Shown piece by piece: positions 24,404 to 34,163 of a stretch of DNA of 61,172 bases (its first letter is position 1; each line of letters starts with the position of its first letter). This DNA is from Methylobacterium sp. WL119 (GTDB lineage Bacteria; Pseudomonadota; Alphaproteobacteria; Rhizobiales; Beijerinckiaceae). The notes under the pieces are model-generated. The model was not told where the DNA came from. It searched no databases and saw only the letters and a program-made list of their open reading frames with translations. The stretch lies in assembly GCF_008039875.1 (NCBI RefSeq), contig NZ_VRUU01000020.1, forward strand, positions 1-61,172. The letters run 5' to 3'. The translations under genes were made by a program, and so were the position numbers.

Positions 24404-25963
24404 TCAGAAGAAGATCGGCCGCGCGCTCGCGTGGTGCTCGCCGAGCACGGTGCCGGTGGCGGGCTCGATCTCCTTGAGCACCACGTCGTAGCCCCAGAGG
24501 TCGGCGAGGTGCTGCAGCACGCGCCGGGCGTCGTCCTTCTGCAGGGTGATCTTGTTCAGCGCCTTGTGGTGCAGGATCAGGCGGCGGTCGCCTTCGAGGT
24601 CGACGTCCACCACCTCGATGTCGGGATCGAGCCAGGCCACGTCGTACTGGCGGCCGAACGAGCGGCGCATCTTGCGGTAGCCGCGCTCGTCGTGGATCGC
24701 GGCGACGTGCAGCTCGGGCTGCTCCGGATCGTCGGCGACGTGGAACAGCCGCATGTCGCGCATCAGCTTCGGCGACAGGAACTGGGCGATGAAGCTCTCG
24801 TCGCGGTAGTTCTCCCAGCAATCGCGCAGCACCGCCATGCCGTCGCCGGTGCCGGCGATGTCGGGGAACCACTGCCGGTCCTCCGCCGTCGGCTGCTCCA
24901 CGATGCGGGCGATGTCCTGCATCATCGCGAAGCCGATCGCGTAGGGGTTGTGGCCGCTGTAGCTGCGGTCGTCGTAGTTCGGCTGGCGGATGACGTTGGT
25001 GTGCGACTGCAGGAACTCGAGGTAGGCCGCCTCGCCGATCAGGCCCTTCTCGGAGAGCGCGTTCATGATCCGGTAGTGGCAGTAGGTGGCGCAGCCCTCG
25101 TTCATCACCTTGGTCTGGCGCTGCGGGTAGAAGTACTGCGCCACCAGCCGGACGATGCGCAGGATCTCGCGCTGCCAGCGCTGCAGGCGCGGGGCGACCT
25201 TCTCCAAGAAGTAGAGGATGTTCTCCTGCGGCAGCTCGAGCAGCGCCTTGCGCCGCTCGATCGCCTGGTCGGCGCGCGTCGCCCCCGCCTTCGCCGGCAG
25301 GGTGCGCCACAGGTCGTTGTAGATCTGCTCGCCGTGCTCGACCCGCTCGCGCTCGCGCCGCTGCTCGGAGGCGAGGTCCGGCCGCTTCTTGCGCGGGTAG
25401 CGGTGCACGCCCTGGCTCATCAGCGCGTGGGCGGCGTCGAGCACCTGCTCGACGGCCTGATGGCCGTAGCGCTCCTCGCAGCGGGAGATGTAGGTCTTGG
25501 CGAAGTCGAGATAATCGAGGATGCCCTCGGCGTCGGTCCACTGCCGGAACAGGTAGTTGTTCTTGAAGAAGTGGTTGTGACCGAACGCGGCGTGGGCGAT
25601 CACCAGCGTCTGCATCGTCGCCGTGTTCTCCTCCATGATGTAGGAGATGCACGGGTCGGAGTTGATGACGATCTCGTAGGCGAGCCCCATCATGCCGCGG
25701 CGATAGCCGGATTCGTGCTGGGCGAAGTGCTTGCCGAACGACCAGTGCTTGTAGAACAGCGGCATGCCGATCGACGCGTAGGCGTCGAGCATCTGCTCGG
25801 CGGTGATGATCTCGATCTGGTTCGGATACCACGACAGCCCGAGCGCCCGCGCCTCGACCTCGCAGGCGTCGTGGATGCGCCGGATGGTGTCGAAGTCCCA
25901 GTCGTTGCCGGTGAACAGCGGTTTTGGGGCGCCGGACGTCGCGCGTGTCTTGAGAGCAGTCAT
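24404..25963 (-). CDS. spoVR: SpoVR family protein
   Basis: The 519-residue protein matches the SpoVR/YcgB family: PNQIEIITAEQMLDAY, FGKHFAQHESGYRRGMMGLAYEIVINSDPCISYIMEEN (read in part), AAFGHNHFFKNNYLF and a C-terminal domain. Its molecular role is unknown; in B. subtilis it affects spore cortex, in enterobacteria it is linked with stress and the YeaGH pair. The ATG at 25963 follows GGGAGGCGAT. It is the last gene of the prkA-yeaH-spoVR set, 163 bp after yeaH, with two inverted G/C-rich repeats between. Confidence 0.95.
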   Translation of the reverse strand: MTALKTRATSGAPKPLFTGNDWDFDTIRRIHDACEVEARALGLSWYPNQIEIITAEQMLDAYASIGMPLFYKHWSFGKHFAQHESGYRRGMMGLAYEIVINSDPCISYIMEENTATMQTLVIAHAAFGHNHFFKNNYLFRQWTDAEGILDYLDFAKTYISRCEERYGHQAVEQVLDAAHALMSQGVHRYPRKKRPDLASEQRRERERVEHGEQIYNDLWRTLPAKAGATRADQAIERRKALLELPQENILYFLEKVAPRLQRWQREILRIVRLVAQYFYPQRQTKVMNEGCATYCHYRIMNALSEKGLIGEAAYLEFLQSHTNVIRQPNYDDRSYSGHNPYAIGFAMMQDIARIVEQPTAEDRQWFPDIAGTGDGMAVLRDCWENYRDESFIAQFLSPKLMRDMRLFHVADDPEQPELHVAAIHDERGYRKMRRSFGRQYDVAWLDPDIEVVDVDLEGDRRLILHHKALNKITLQKDDARRVLQHLADLWGYDVVLKEIEPATGTVLGEHHASARPIFF

Positions 25964-25998
25964 ATCGCCTCCCGATCGGCCGGCCGAAGCGCGACGTA

Positions 25999-26095
25999 CC
26001 CCCTCTCCCGTGCGGGAGAGGGTTGGGGTGAGGGGGCAGGTCCGTCCGGAGAGGTCACCCCCCTCACCCTGTCCCTCTCCCAACCGGGAGAGAGG
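25999..26095. repeat. Two inverted copies of a CTCTCCC/GGGAGAG repeat
   Basis: Copy one (25999-26036) has CTCTCCCG-TG-CGGGAGAG followed by GGTTGGGGTGAGGGGG. Copy two (26058-26095) is the same element in the opposite direction, CCCCCCTCACCCTGTCC then CTCTCCC-AACC-GGGAGAG. Elements of this CCCTCTCCC...GGGTGAGGG form are interspersed in many proteobacterial genomes. The pair lies between yeaH and spoVR and could form one long stem in RNA. Confidence 0.8.
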
Positions 26096-26126
26096 ACCCG
26101 CGCCCCGACATGACGACCTGCGAAGC

Positions 26127-27428
26127 TCAAGACTCCGCCTCCGCCCGCGCGTCCTTGCGCCCGAACAGGTCGCGGAAGACGGCGTAGATCTCGCGGCGGT
26201 GGTTGACCTTGCGCATGGCGATCGGGCCGCCGGCCTTGGCGATGGCCTCGTAGGTCCGCCACAGGGTGGTGCGGTGCTCGACGAAGCCGGCGCGCGGGCC
26301 GTTCTCGTCGCCGACCTCGAGATAGGCGAAGTGCTGGCAGGCCGGCAGGATGTGGGCGCGCAGCAGCTCGGTCGAGGTCGGGCCGTCGGAGGAGACGTTG
26401 TCGCCGTCCGACGCCTGCGCCGCGTAGATGTTCCAGTCGTTGGGGTCGTAGCGCTCGGCGATGATGCGCTTCATCTCGACCAGCGCCGAGGAGACCAGCG
26501 TGCCGCCCGTCTCGCGGGAGCCGAAGAAGGTCTCCTCGTCGACCTCGGTCGCCCGGTCGGTGTGGCGGATGAACACGATCTCCACGTGCCGGTAGCGGCG
26601 CGTGAGGAAGATGTGCAGCAGGATGTAGAACCGCTTGGCGAGGTCCTTCATGTGCTCGGTCATCGAGCCGGACACGTCCATCAGGCAGAACATCACCGCC
26701 TGCGCGATCGGGCGCGGATACGGCTCGAAGCGGCGGTAGCGCAGGTCGATCGGGTCGACGTAGGGGATGCGCCGCGTGCGCTCGCGCAAGCCCGCCAGCG
26801 CCTCGGCGAGGTCCGGCAGCGCCGGGTCGCCCTCGTCCAGGCCGGCGATGCGCGCTTCGAGCGCCGCCACCTCCTCGGGCTTCGGCCGCTTCAGGGCGAT
26901 GCGCCGCGACATCGAGTTGCGCAGCGTCCGGGTGAGGGCGAGGTTGGCCGGCGAGCCGGTCACGGTGTAGCCGGCCCGGCGCAGCCCCTCCGTCTCCACC
27001 ACCGCCAGGCGGCGCTTGGCGAGGTCGGGCAGCTCCAGGTCCTCGAGGAACAGCTCGAGGAACTCCTCCCGGGTCAGGACGAAGCGGAACGCGTCCTCGT
27101 TGTTCTCGCCGCCGTCCCCGCCCTCGCCGGAGCCGCGGCCGCCCCCGCCGCCCTGCGGCCGCTCGATGCGGTCGCCTTCCACATAGGTCTTGTTGCCGGG
27201 CAGGATGTGGTCCTGGAGGCCGGTGCCCGGCTGGCGGGAGAAACGCGGCTCGCGCACCCCGTCGGCCGGCACCGTGACGCGGCCGTCCTTGCCGAGGTCC
27301 TTGATGTCCTTCTCGCGGGCCGACTCGCGCACGGCCCGCTGGGCCACGTCCTTGACCCGCCTAAGGAAGCGCTGCCGGTTGGCGAGGCTCTTGCCTCCTG
27401 GATTCAATCGACGGTCGACGATGTGCAT
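26127..27428 (-). CDS. yeaH: YeaH/YhbH family protein (DUF444, VWA-like)
   Basis: The 433-residue protein has the DUF444 layout: N-terminal NRQRFLRRVKDVAQRAVRE, a Gly-rich linker near residues 90-110, and a C-terminal von Willebrand A-like domain with the MIDAS motif DVSGSM, a later T in GGTLVSS, and ASDGDN. It is nearly always coupled to prkA, and together they respond to nitrogen or carbon starvation. It may be a substrate or partner of PrkA. It follows prkA by 101 bp. Confidence 0.95.
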   Translation of the reverse strand: MHIVDRRLNPGGKSLANRQRFLRRVKDVAQRAVRESAREKDIKDLGKDGRVTVPADGVREPRFSRQPGTGLQDHILPGNKTYVEGDRIERPQGGGGGRGSGEGGDGGENNEDAFRFVLTREEFLELFLEDLELPDLAKRRLAVVETEGLRRAGYTVTGSPANLALTRTLRNSMSRRIALKRPKPEEVAALEARIAGLDEGDPALPDLAEALAGLRERTRRIPYVDPIDLRYRRFEPYPRPIAQAVMFCLMDVSGSMTEHMKDLAKRFYILLHIFLTRRYRHVEIVFIRHTDRATEVDEETFFGSRETGGTLVSSALVEMKRIIAERYDPNDWNIYAAQASDGDNVSSDGPTSTELLRAHILPACQHFAYLEVGDENGPRAGFVEHRTTLWRTYEAIAKAGGPIAMRKVNHRREIYAVFRDLFGRKDARAEAES

Positions 27429-27529
27429 TCGGTGATCAAATCCCCGCCCGCAAGATCCGACCGGGATAACGCGCCGGCCGGTCGTCCGAAATCATGGCGG
27501 ATCTCGATCAGGTCCCCGAGGGGACCGAA

Positions 27530-29482
27530 TCATCCCGCCTGCTTCACCCGCATGTACCACTCGACCAGGCGGCGCACCTGCCGCTCGGTGTAGCCGCGCG
27601 AGATCATCCGGTCGACGAACTCGCCGTGCTTCTTCTCGGTCTCGCCGTCCTTCTTCGAGCCGAAGGAGATCACCGGCAGCAATTCCTCAACCTGGCTGAA
27701 CATCCGCCGCTCGATGACCTCGCGCAGCTTCTCGTAGGACGTCCACGAGGGGTTGCGGCCGCCGTGCTGAGCCCGCGAGCGCAGGGCGAACTTCACCACC
27801 TCGTTGCGGAAGTCCTTCGGGTTGGCGATCCCGGCCGGCTTCTCGATCTTCGTCAGCTCCTGGTTGAGAAGCTCGCGGTTGAGCAATTGCCCGGTCTCGG
27901 AATCCTTGAAGTCCTGGTCCTCGATCCAGGCGTCGGCGTAGTCGATGTAGCGGTCGAACAGGTTCTGGCCGTAATCGTGGTAGGATTCGAGATAGGCCTT
28001 CTGGATCTCGTGGCCGATGAACTCGGCGTAGCGCGGCGCCAGCTCGCCCTTGATGAACTCGAGGTAGCGCTTCTCGGTCTCGGGCGGGAGCTGCTCGCGG
28101 CGCAGCGACTGCTCGAGCACGTACATCAGGTGCACCGGGTCGGCCGAGACCTCGGTGGTGTCGTGGTTGAAGGTCGCGGCCAGCACCTTGAAGGCGAAGC
28201 GGGTCGAGATCCCGTCCATGCCCTCGTCGACGCCGGCCGAATCCTTGTACTCCTGCATCGAGCGGGCGCGGGGGTCGACCTCGCGCAGGGACTCGCCGTC
28301 GTAGACGCGCATCTTCGAGAACGCGTTGGAGTTGGCGTGCTCGCGCAGGCGCGACAGCACCGAGAACCGCGACAGCATCTCCAAGGTGCCCGGCGCGCAG
28401 GCCGCATCCGAGAGCTCGGAGCCCGAGATCAGCTTCTCGTAGATGTGCTGTTCCTCCTGCACGCGCAGGCAGTAGGGCACCTTGATCACGTAGATGCGGT
28501 CGATGAAGGCTTCGTTGTTCTTGTTGGTCTTGAAGGTCTGCCACTCGGACTCGTTCGAGTGCGCCAGGATGATGCCGGTGAAGGGGATCGCGCCGATGTT
28601 CTCGGTGCCGACGTAGTTGCCCTCCTGCGTCGCCGTGAGCAGCGGGTGCAGCATCTTGATCGGCGCCTTGAACATCTCGACGAACTCGAGGACGCCCTGG
28701 TTGGCGCGGTTCAGGCCGCCCGAGTACGAGTACGCGTCCGGGTCCGCCTGCGACAGCGTCTCCAGCCGGCGGATGTCGACCTTGCCGACCAGCGAGGAGA
28801 TGTCCTGGTTGTTCTCGTCGCCGGGCTCGGTCTTGGCGATGGCGATCTGGCGCAGGCGCGAGGGCCGGACCTTGATCACCTTGAACTGCGAGATGTCGCC
28901 CTCGAACTCGTCGAGACGCTTCAGCGCCCACGGGCTCATCAGGCCGGTCAGGCGCCGGCGCGGGATGCCGTAGCGGCTTTGGATCTCGGCGCCCATGGTC
29001 TCGGGGTCGAACAGCCCGAGCGGGCTCTCGAACACCGGCGAGACCTCGTTGCCGGCCTTGAGCACGTAGACCGGATGGACCTCCATCAGGGCCTTGAGAC
29101 GCTCGGCCAGGGAGGACTTGCCGCCGCCGACGGGCCCGAGCAGGTAGAGGATCTGCTTGCGCTCCTCCAGGCCCTGCGCCGCATGGCGGAAGAACGAGAC
29201 GATCCGCTCGATCGTCTCCTCCATGCCGAAGAACTCGTGGAAGGCCGGGTAGGTCCGGATCGTCCGGTTCATGAAGACGCGGCCGAGGCGGGCGTCCTTC
29301 GAGGTGTCGACGAATTCCGGCTTGCCGATCGCGTCGAGGATGCGCTCGGCGGCGCTCGCGTACATCAGCGGCTCGTCGCGGCACGCCTCGAGGAATTCGG
29401 AGAGCGTCATCTCCGTGTCGCGGCGCGCTTCGTACCCGCGGGCGAAGCTCTGGAAAAGGTCGTTGGTCGCATGCATCGGCAT
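27530..29482 (-). CDS. prkA: PrkA family serine protein kinase/AAA protein
   Basis: The 650-residue protein has an AAA-type N-terminal domain with Walker A GPVGGGKSS (116-124) and a C-terminal PrkA kinase-like domain. Length and motifs match PrkA/YeaG (about 640-650). The family is described as a Ser/Thr kinase, and an ATP-dependent protease activity has been claimed for the B. subtilis protein. It leads the prkA-yeaH-spoVR set, which is commonly under starvation or general stress sigma control. Start codons at 29482 and 29476 are both possible. Confidence 0.95.
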   Translation of the reverse strand: MPMHATNDLFQSFARGYEARRDTEMTLSEFLEACRDEPLMYASAAERILDAIGKPEFVDTSKDARLGRVFMNRTIRTYPAFHEFFGMEETIERIVSFFRHAAQGLEERKQILYLLGPVGGGKSSLAERLKALMEVHPVYVLKAGNEVSPVFESPLGLFDPETMGAEIQSRYGIPRRRLTGLMSPWALKRLDEFEGDISQFKVIKVRPSRLRQIAIAKTEPGDENNQDISSLVGKVDIRRLETLSQADPDAYSYSGGLNRANQGVLEFVEMFKAPIKMLHPLLTATQEGNYVGTENIGAIPFTGIILAHSNESEWQTFKTNKNNEAFIDRIYVIKVPYCLRVQEEQHIYEKLISGSELSDAACAPGTLEMLSRFSVLSRLREHANSNAFSKMRVYDGESLREVDPRARSMQEYKDSAGVDEGMDGISTRFAFKVLAATFNHDTTEVSADPVHLMYVLEQSLRREQLPPETEKRYLEFIKGELAPRYAEFIGHEIQKAYLESYHDYGQNLFDRYIDYADAWIEDQDFKDSETGQLLNRELLNQELTKIEKPAGIANPKDFRNEVVKFALRSRAQHGGRNPSWTSYEKLREVIERRMFSQVEELLPVISFGSKKDGETEKKHGEFVDRMISRGYTERQVRRLVEWYMRVKQAG

Positions 29483-29647
29483 TCGATAACCCTCTCAGAC
29501 CGTCAACAGCTTCATCCTGTCCTGCCGCGAACGCAACCGACAGGCCCGCATTTGTCGCAGTGCGGCGAACACGGTGACGCTGCGTGTGCTGGATGCAACA
29601 CCCGTCGGGCTGAAATGCGGCATCCGTCAAGCTTCCCCGTGGTCGTC

Positions 29648-29681
29648 CGGCCGGATCGAAAGAACGATCCGGCCGAAAAAA
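29648..29681. other. Perfect 11-bp hairpin with A-run
   Basis: CGGCCGGATCG-AAAGAA-CGATCCGGCCG followed by AAAAAA lies downstream of the 29712 gene and upstream of prkA. On the minus strand the T-run comes before the stem, so it is not a classical terminator for the gene it follows. It could be an RNA stabiliser or a protein site. Confidence 0.6.
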
Positions 29682-29711
29682 CGTGCACTCCCAGCTTTCG
29701 GTTGCCTCCGA

Positions 29712-30167
29712 TCAGAGATCGCTGCTGTCTTTCTTGGCATCGGTGTCCTTCTTGGCCGACGCAGCCTCGACGGTGATTTTGATATTTTGCGTCTGCACTT
29801 GACCGTCCGCGTTCTTGATTTCGAACGTCACCTCGTCGGCGCCAGTGTAGCCGGCCTTCGGCTGGTAGAAGAGACCCTGGACCGCGGTGTCCTTGTTCGG
29901 GCAGCGATAGGAAGCGGGCGTCTTCTGCTTGCCGACCTTGGTAATCAGCGCGCCGTTCTTCGGCGCGCCCGAGACCTTGAACTCCGGCATCGGGCCGGGC
30001 GAGCAATCCTTCTTCAGGTTCGGGACGATGGCGATCCGAACCGTCTTGCCGGAGGCGACGGTCTCGCTCTTGGTGATCGTCGTCTGCGCGAAGGCGGGCG
30101 CGGCCAGCAGGAGGGCGCCGGCGGCGAGCGCGCGGACGGGGCGAAGGGCGGACAGGGTGGCGCTCAC
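29712..30167 (-). CDS. Secreted Ig-like beta-sandwich protein, unknown
   Basis: The 151-residue protein has a signal peptide (to AFAQ, about residue 28) and a mature beta-rich domain ending GYTGADEVTFEIKNADGQ, a pattern of cadherin- or Big-like domains. The tail KKDTDAKKDSSDL is charged. The start is GTG at 30167, supported by GGAGACACGCCC upstream and by the signal peptide; the longer frame is rejected. A role as periplasmic or surface protein is likely, nothing more. Confidence 0.65.
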   Translation of the reverse strand: MSATLSALRPVRALAAGALLLAAPAFAQTTITKSETVASGKTVRIAIVPNLKKDCSPGPMPEFKVSGAPKNGALITKVGKQKTPASYRCPNKDTAVQGLFYQPKAGYTGADEVTFEIKNADGQVQTQNIKITVEAASAKKDTDAKKDSSDL

Positions 30168-30295
30168 GGGCGTGTCTCCGAACATCTCTTGGCGCGGCAT
30201 CCGGAGCCATGGGGCCACGTGCCGGCCGAGCCGATGTGGGGATGCCCACGACGCGCGTCGAGGCCGCAGGCCCGTGCCGGCAGCCGGGACCGCGA

Positions 30296-30715
30296 TTATT
30301 GCTGAAGCGCGGCCGCGACCACGCCGGTGACGCGGGCGATCTGCGCGGCGTCGAGCTCGCCTTCCAGGGCCGCCGCGAGGCTGCGCTCGACCCGCGCCCG
30401 CTCGCCCGCATCCGAAGTCGGGGTGACGGGGATGTCGGTCTCGTCGAGGCCGCAGACCCGTCGGATCGTCTCGGCCGCGGCCAGCAGCGCGCCGCGATCG
30501 GTCGGCCCCATCTCCCAGAGCGGGTTGCGCAGGCGGCTGACGACGCGCCGCGCGTCGCGATAATCCCGGTCGACGTGGGTCGCGGCCTCGATCTGGCTGA
30601 CGAGGAACATCAGCTCCAGGACCTCGGAGGCCGCGTCGGGGCATGCGCGCACGATCCGCATCACGCGGCTGATGAGTTCCTGCGTCGGCGTCATCGAACG
30701 GCGGGGTGCGCTCAT
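30296..30715 (-). CDS. Hypothetical helical protein
   Basis: The 139-residue protein is predicted to be mostly alpha-helical (ISRVMRIVRACPDAASEVLELMFLVSQIEAA, then RLRNPLWEMGPTDRGALLAAAETIRR). No motif or signal peptide is visible, and no family is recognised. A second in-frame ATG at 30694 (MTPTQEL) may be the true start. It is encoded downstream of the merR-like gene on the same strand with an 85-bp gap. Confidence 0.55.
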   Translation of the reverse strand: MSAPRRSMTPTQELISRVMRIVRACPDAASEVLELMFLVSQIEAATHVDRDYRDARRVVSRLRNPLWEMGPTDRGALLAAAETIRRVCGLDETDIPVTPTSDAGERARVERSLAAALEGELDAAQIARVTGVVAAALQQ

Positions 30716-30800
30716 GCGGCGATCAACGCGGATCGGCCCGCAAAGTTCGCCGCGCCGTGACGCATCGCGCGGCGTCGTCGCGACGCAGCCCGGGCGTCGC

Positions 30801-31322
30801 TCAGGTCTCGGGCGGGGCGCGGAAGGCCGCCAGCGCCTCGCGGCAGGCGTAGAGGTCCTGCAGCGCGCCGGCCAGCGCCTCGCGGTCCAAGGTTTCGCGA
30901 TCCAAGGTTTCGCGATTCGACCCCTCGCGATCCCAGGTCTCGGGCTCGGCGCCGTCGGGGGACGACGTGGCCGGGCCGCTCGTCTCCTGCATCACCGGTG
31001 CGGCCGCCACCGCCTCGCCGCGGCCGACCGCCTGGACGAAGCGGACGCCGTTCTCCTTGAGGACGCGCTGTGCCCCCTCGATCGTGTAGCGCTGGACGTG
31101 GAGCAGGTGACGGATGCCCGCGACGAGCGCGACGTCGCCGGGACGGTAGTAGCGCCGCCCGCCGGCCCGCTTCACCGGCCGGATCTGGCCGAACCGGGTT
31201 TCCCAGAACCGCAGGACGTGCTGCGGCACGTCAAGGGCTTCGGCCACCTCGGTGATCGTGCGGAACGCGCCCGGATCCTTGTCGACGGGTCCGGACGCCT
31301 CGGTGAGGGCAGCGAGCGCCAT
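30801..31322 (-). CDS. MerR family transcriptional regulator
   Basis: The 173-residue protein has the MerR winged helix-turn-helix at residues 20-90 ([43 protein letters not shown], read in pieces) and no C-terminal metal-binding cysteines. This type sits next to ihfA in most Rhizobiales, and its regulon is unknown. The C-terminal part carries a five-residue repeat (ETLDR) encoded by 15-bp units. It follows ihfA by 38 bp and is likely co-transcribed with it. Confidence 0.88.
   Translation of the reverse strand: MALAALTEASGPVDKDPGAFRTITEVAEALDVPQHVLRFWETRFGQIRPVKRAGGRRYYRPGDVALVAGIRHLLHVQRYTIEGAQRVLKENGVRFVQAVGRGEAVAAAPVMQETSGPATSSPDGAEPETWDREGSNRETLDRETLDREALAGALQDLYACREALAAFRAPPET
30886..30930. 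repeat. 15-bp tandem repeats in the merR-like gene
   Basis: TCCAAGGTTTCGCGA occurs twice exactly (30886-30900, 30901-30915), followed by a degenerate unit (30916-30930). On the minus strand the units encode ETLDR-like pentapeptides. Confidence 0.9.
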
Positions 31323-31360
31323 GGATCGATCCGGCTACGAGGGCGGCGATGGGCGAGCGG

Positions 31361-31678
31361 TCAGTCGTCGGCGTGGGCGGCGCCGTTCAGGCCGTTGATC
31401 CGGGCCTTGAGCACGTTCGAGGGCTTGAACACCATCACCTGGCGCGGCTCGATCGCCACCTCGACGCCGGTCTTCGGGTTGCGGCCGACGCGCTTGCCCT
31501 TCGACCGCACGACGAAGGAGCCGAACGAGGACAGCTTCACGGTCTCGCCCTCGGAGAGGCAGGCGCAGATCTCGGACAGGACCGTCTCGACGAGGGCGGC
31601 GGATTCGGTGCGGGAGAGGCCGACCTGCTGGTAGACGGCCTCGCTCAAATCGGCGCGCGTCACCGTCTTGCCTGTCAT
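31361..31678 (-). CDS. ihfA: Integration host factor alpha subunit
   Basis: The 105-residue DNA-bending protein has the HU/IHF fold with [41 protein letters not shown] with the conserved beta-arm proline in GRNPKTG, and [13 protein letters not shown]. With IhfB it bends DNA at specific sites in transcription, recombination and packaging. Its place between fabH and merR is conserved in Rhizobiales. The upstream gap to fabH is 122 bp. Confidence 0.96.
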   Translation of the reverse strand: MTGKTVTRADLSEAVYQQVGLSRTESAALVETVLSEICACLSEGETVKLSSFGSFVVRSKGKRVGRNPKTGVEVAIEPRQVMVFKPSNVLKARINGLNGAAHADD

Positions 31679-31800
31679 GCCTCGACCCCTCGCGGTTCTT
31701 CTTACCGGGAGCGGTCGTTTCCGACGTATCCCTATGATCTGCCACGCTAATCCCCGGTCGGGCCCGGGTCAACCGGGGCGGCTCCGGAAATTGTTTTCGG

Positions 31801-32778
31801 CTACCAGCGGATCAGCGCCGCGCCCCAGCTGAAGCCGCCGCCGATCGCCTCGATCATCACGAGGTCGCCGCGGCGGATGCGGCCGTCCCGGCGGGCCACG
31901 TCCAGAGCCAGTGGGATCGATGCGGCCGAGGTGTTGCCGTGGCGGTCGACCGTCAGCACCACCTTGTCGCGCGGGATGCCGAGCTTGTCGGCGGACGCCT
32001 CGATGATGCGGCGGTTGGCCTGGTGCGGCACGAACCAGTCGAGGTCGGCCGCCGTCGCGCCGCCCTTCTCGAGCGCGTCGACGATCACGTCCATCACCGA
32101 GCCGACGGCAAAGCGGAACACGTCCTTCCCCTCCATCCGGAGATGGCCGGTGGTGCCGGTCGAGCCCGGGCCGCCGTCGACGTAGAGCTTCTCGCGGTGG
32201 CGCCCGTCCGAGCGCAGGCTCGCGCTGATCACGCCCCGGTCGCCGCTCGCCCCCGCGGCCTCCTGCGCCTCCAGCACGATCGCGCCGGCCCCGTCGCCGA
32301 ACAGCACGCAGGTGGTGCGGTCCTCCCAGTCGACGATGCGCGAGAAGGTCTCGGCGCCGACGACGAGCGCGCGCCGGGCCGCGCCGGTCGACAGGAACTT
32401 GTCGGCGGTGGAGACGGCGAAGACGAAGCCGGCGCAGACCGCCTGCAGGTCGAAGGCGGCACCCGCCGTGATGCCGAGCGCCGCCTGGATCTGCGTCGCG
32501 GTCGAGGGAAAGGTGTGGTCGGGCGTCGAGGTGGCGCAGATCACGAGGTCGATGTCGTCGCCGGTGAGGCCGGCATCGTCGAGCGCCGCGCGGGCCGCGC
32601 GGATGCCGAGCACCGACGTGGTCTCGGTGGCGTCCGCGAGGTAGCGCTGCCGGATGCCGGTGCGCTGGACGATCCATTCGTCCGAGGTGTCGACCCGCTC
32701 GGCGAGCTCGGCGTTGGTCACCACCCGCGCAGGAAGCCCTGAGCCGGTGCCGACGACGACGGAACGCAGGGTTGTCAT
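31801..32778 (-). CDS. fabH: Beta-ketoacyl-ACP synthase III
   Basis: The 325-residue enzyme condenses acetyl-CoA (or another short acyl-CoA) with malonyl-ACP to begin fatty acid synthesis. The catalytic triad is visible: C115 in AVCAGF, H252 in PHQANRR and N282 in HGNTSAAS. The ATG at 32778 follows GGAAGGAATCCG. It lies downstream of plsX with a 181-bp gap, as in most bacteria where fatty acid and phospholipid initiation are linked. Confidence 0.97.
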   Translation of the reverse strand: MTTLRSVVVGTGSGLPARVVTNAELAERVDTSDEWIVQRTGIRQRYLADATETTSVLGIRAARAALDDAGLTGDDIDLVICATSTPDHTFPSTATQIQAALGITAGAAFDLQAVCAGFVFAVSTADKFLSTGAARRALVVGAETFSRIVDWEDRTTCVLFGDGAGAIVLEAQEAAGASGDRGVISASLRSDGRHREKLYVDGGPGSTGTTGHLRMEGKDVFRFAVGSVMDVIVDALEKGGATAADLDWFVPHQANRRIIEASADKLGIPRDKVVLTVDRHGNTSAASIPLALDVARRDGRIRRGDLVMIEAIGGGFSWGAALIRW

Positions 32779-32959
32779 CGGATTCCTTCCCGTCGCGACG
32801 CCGGCGCAACAACCATCGGTTGTTAGACCTGCATCGCTCCGATCTCCATCGCATTCGTTCACCGACCCCGATCCCGGGCCGGCGCAGGTGTCTCGTGCCG
32901 GTGCGGGCGTCCCGCGCCGGCGAAGGTCCGGCCGGGCACCCATCCGGGCCGGGGCGAAG

Positions 32960-33994
32960 TCAGGCCGGCGCGAGCGTCGGCGTCTGGTCGAGCATCTCGC
33001 GGATCGTGCGCATCAGGTCGTGGCGGGCCATGTCGTGGGCGAGGTCGACGGCGGCCGCGAAGCCTTGCGCGTTCTCCGAGCCGTGGCTCTTGATGACGAT
33101 GCCCTCGAGCCCGAGGAACACGCCGCCGTTGGCCCGGCTCGGGTTCATCTTCTCGCGCAGCGCGCGGAACGCCTGGCGGGCGAACAGCGCGCCGATCTTG
33201 GCGGACAGCGTCCGCGTCATCGCGGATCGCAGGTACGTGCCGATCTGCTTGGCGGTGCCTTCCGCGGTCTTCAGCGCGATGTTTCCCGTGAAACCTTCGG
33301 TGACGACCACGTCGACGGTGCCGCGGCCGAGGTCGTTGCCCTCGACGAAGCCGTGATAGGCGAAATTCGGCAAATCGATCTCGCGCAGCAGGCGCGCCGC
33401 CTCCTTCACCGCCTCGTTGCCCTTCATCTCCTCGGTGCCGACGTTGAGCAGCCCCACCGTCGGGCGCTCGAGGTCGAACACGATGCGGGCCATGGCGGAG
33501 CCCATCACCGCCATCTCGATCAGGTGCTCGGCATCGGTGCCGATGGTGGCGCCGACGTCGAGCACCACGCTCTCGCCGCGCACCGTCGGCCACAGGCAGG
33601 CGATGGCCGGGCGCTCGATGCCGGCCATGGTCTTCAGGCAGATCTTCGACATCGCCATCAGCGCGCCGGTGTTGCCGGCGGAGACCGCGGCATCGGCCTC
33701 GCCGTCCTTCACCGCCTGGATCGCCTTCCACATCGACGACTTGCCGCGGCCCTGGCGCACCGCCTGGCTCGGCTTGTCGTCCATGGCGACGGCGTAGGTG
33801 GTGTGGCGGATCTCGACGCCGCCCTTGAGGCGCGGCTCGGCCGCCACGAGGGGGGCGACCACCGCCTCGTCGCCGAAGATCAGGAAGGTCGTCTCGGGAT
33901 GGCGCTCGCGCGCGAGCGCGGCACCGGGCACGACGGTCGAGGGGCCATGGTCGCCGCCCATGGCGTCGAGCGAGATGCACACGCGTTGGGACAT
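32960..33994 (-). CDS. plsX: Phosphate acyltransferase PlsX
   Basis: The 344-residue protein converts acyl-ACP to acyl-phosphate, the donor for glycerol-3-phosphate acylation by PlsY. It begins [19 protein letters not shown], has the family segments [10 protein letters not shown] and [25 protein letters not shown], and has the usual length. It acts at the membrane surface in the cytoplasm. It is part of the DUF177-plsX-fabH block and probably transcribed with it. Confidence 0.97.
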   Translation of the reverse strand: MSQRVCISLDAMGGDHGPSTVVPGAALARERHPETTFLIFGDEAVVAPLVAAEPRLKGGVEIRHTTYAVAMDDKPSQAVRQGRGKSSMWKAIQAVKDGEADAAVSAGNTGALMAMSKICLKTMAGIERPAIACLWPTVRGESVVLDVGATIGTDAEHLIEMAVMGSAMARIVFDLERPTVGLLNVGTEEMKGNEAVKEAARLLREIDLPNFAYHGFVEGNDLGRGTVDVVVTEGFTGNIALKTAEGTAKQIGTYLRSAMTRTLSAKIGALFARQAFRALREKMNPSRANGGVFLGLEGIVIKSHGSENAQGFAAAVDLAHDMARHDLMRTIREMLDQTPTLAPA

Positions 33995-34163
33995 GAAGGG
34001 GTTGTCGCGGCCTTTGACGGAACGCCGTCGCGGGGGCGACGGCCGGGATCGGCGCGGCGGAAAATAGCGATCCAGCCCCGGCGGGCAAACGAATTCTCGC
34101 GCAGGGGCAGGGTGCGGCCCGATTTGGCGGCCGGGTTCGGCGGCCCGCGGACCCGGGAGCCCG

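Noticed and set aside
17336..29482. Sporulation capacity suggested by SPL-like, SpoVR and PrkA proteins
   Set aside because: All three families are common in non-sporulating Proteobacteria, and no other sporulation gene is present.
27494..29776. 760-residue open frame on the plus strand opposite prkA
   Set aside because: Antisense shadow with skewed composition and no recognised domain; prkA on the other strand has clear motifs.
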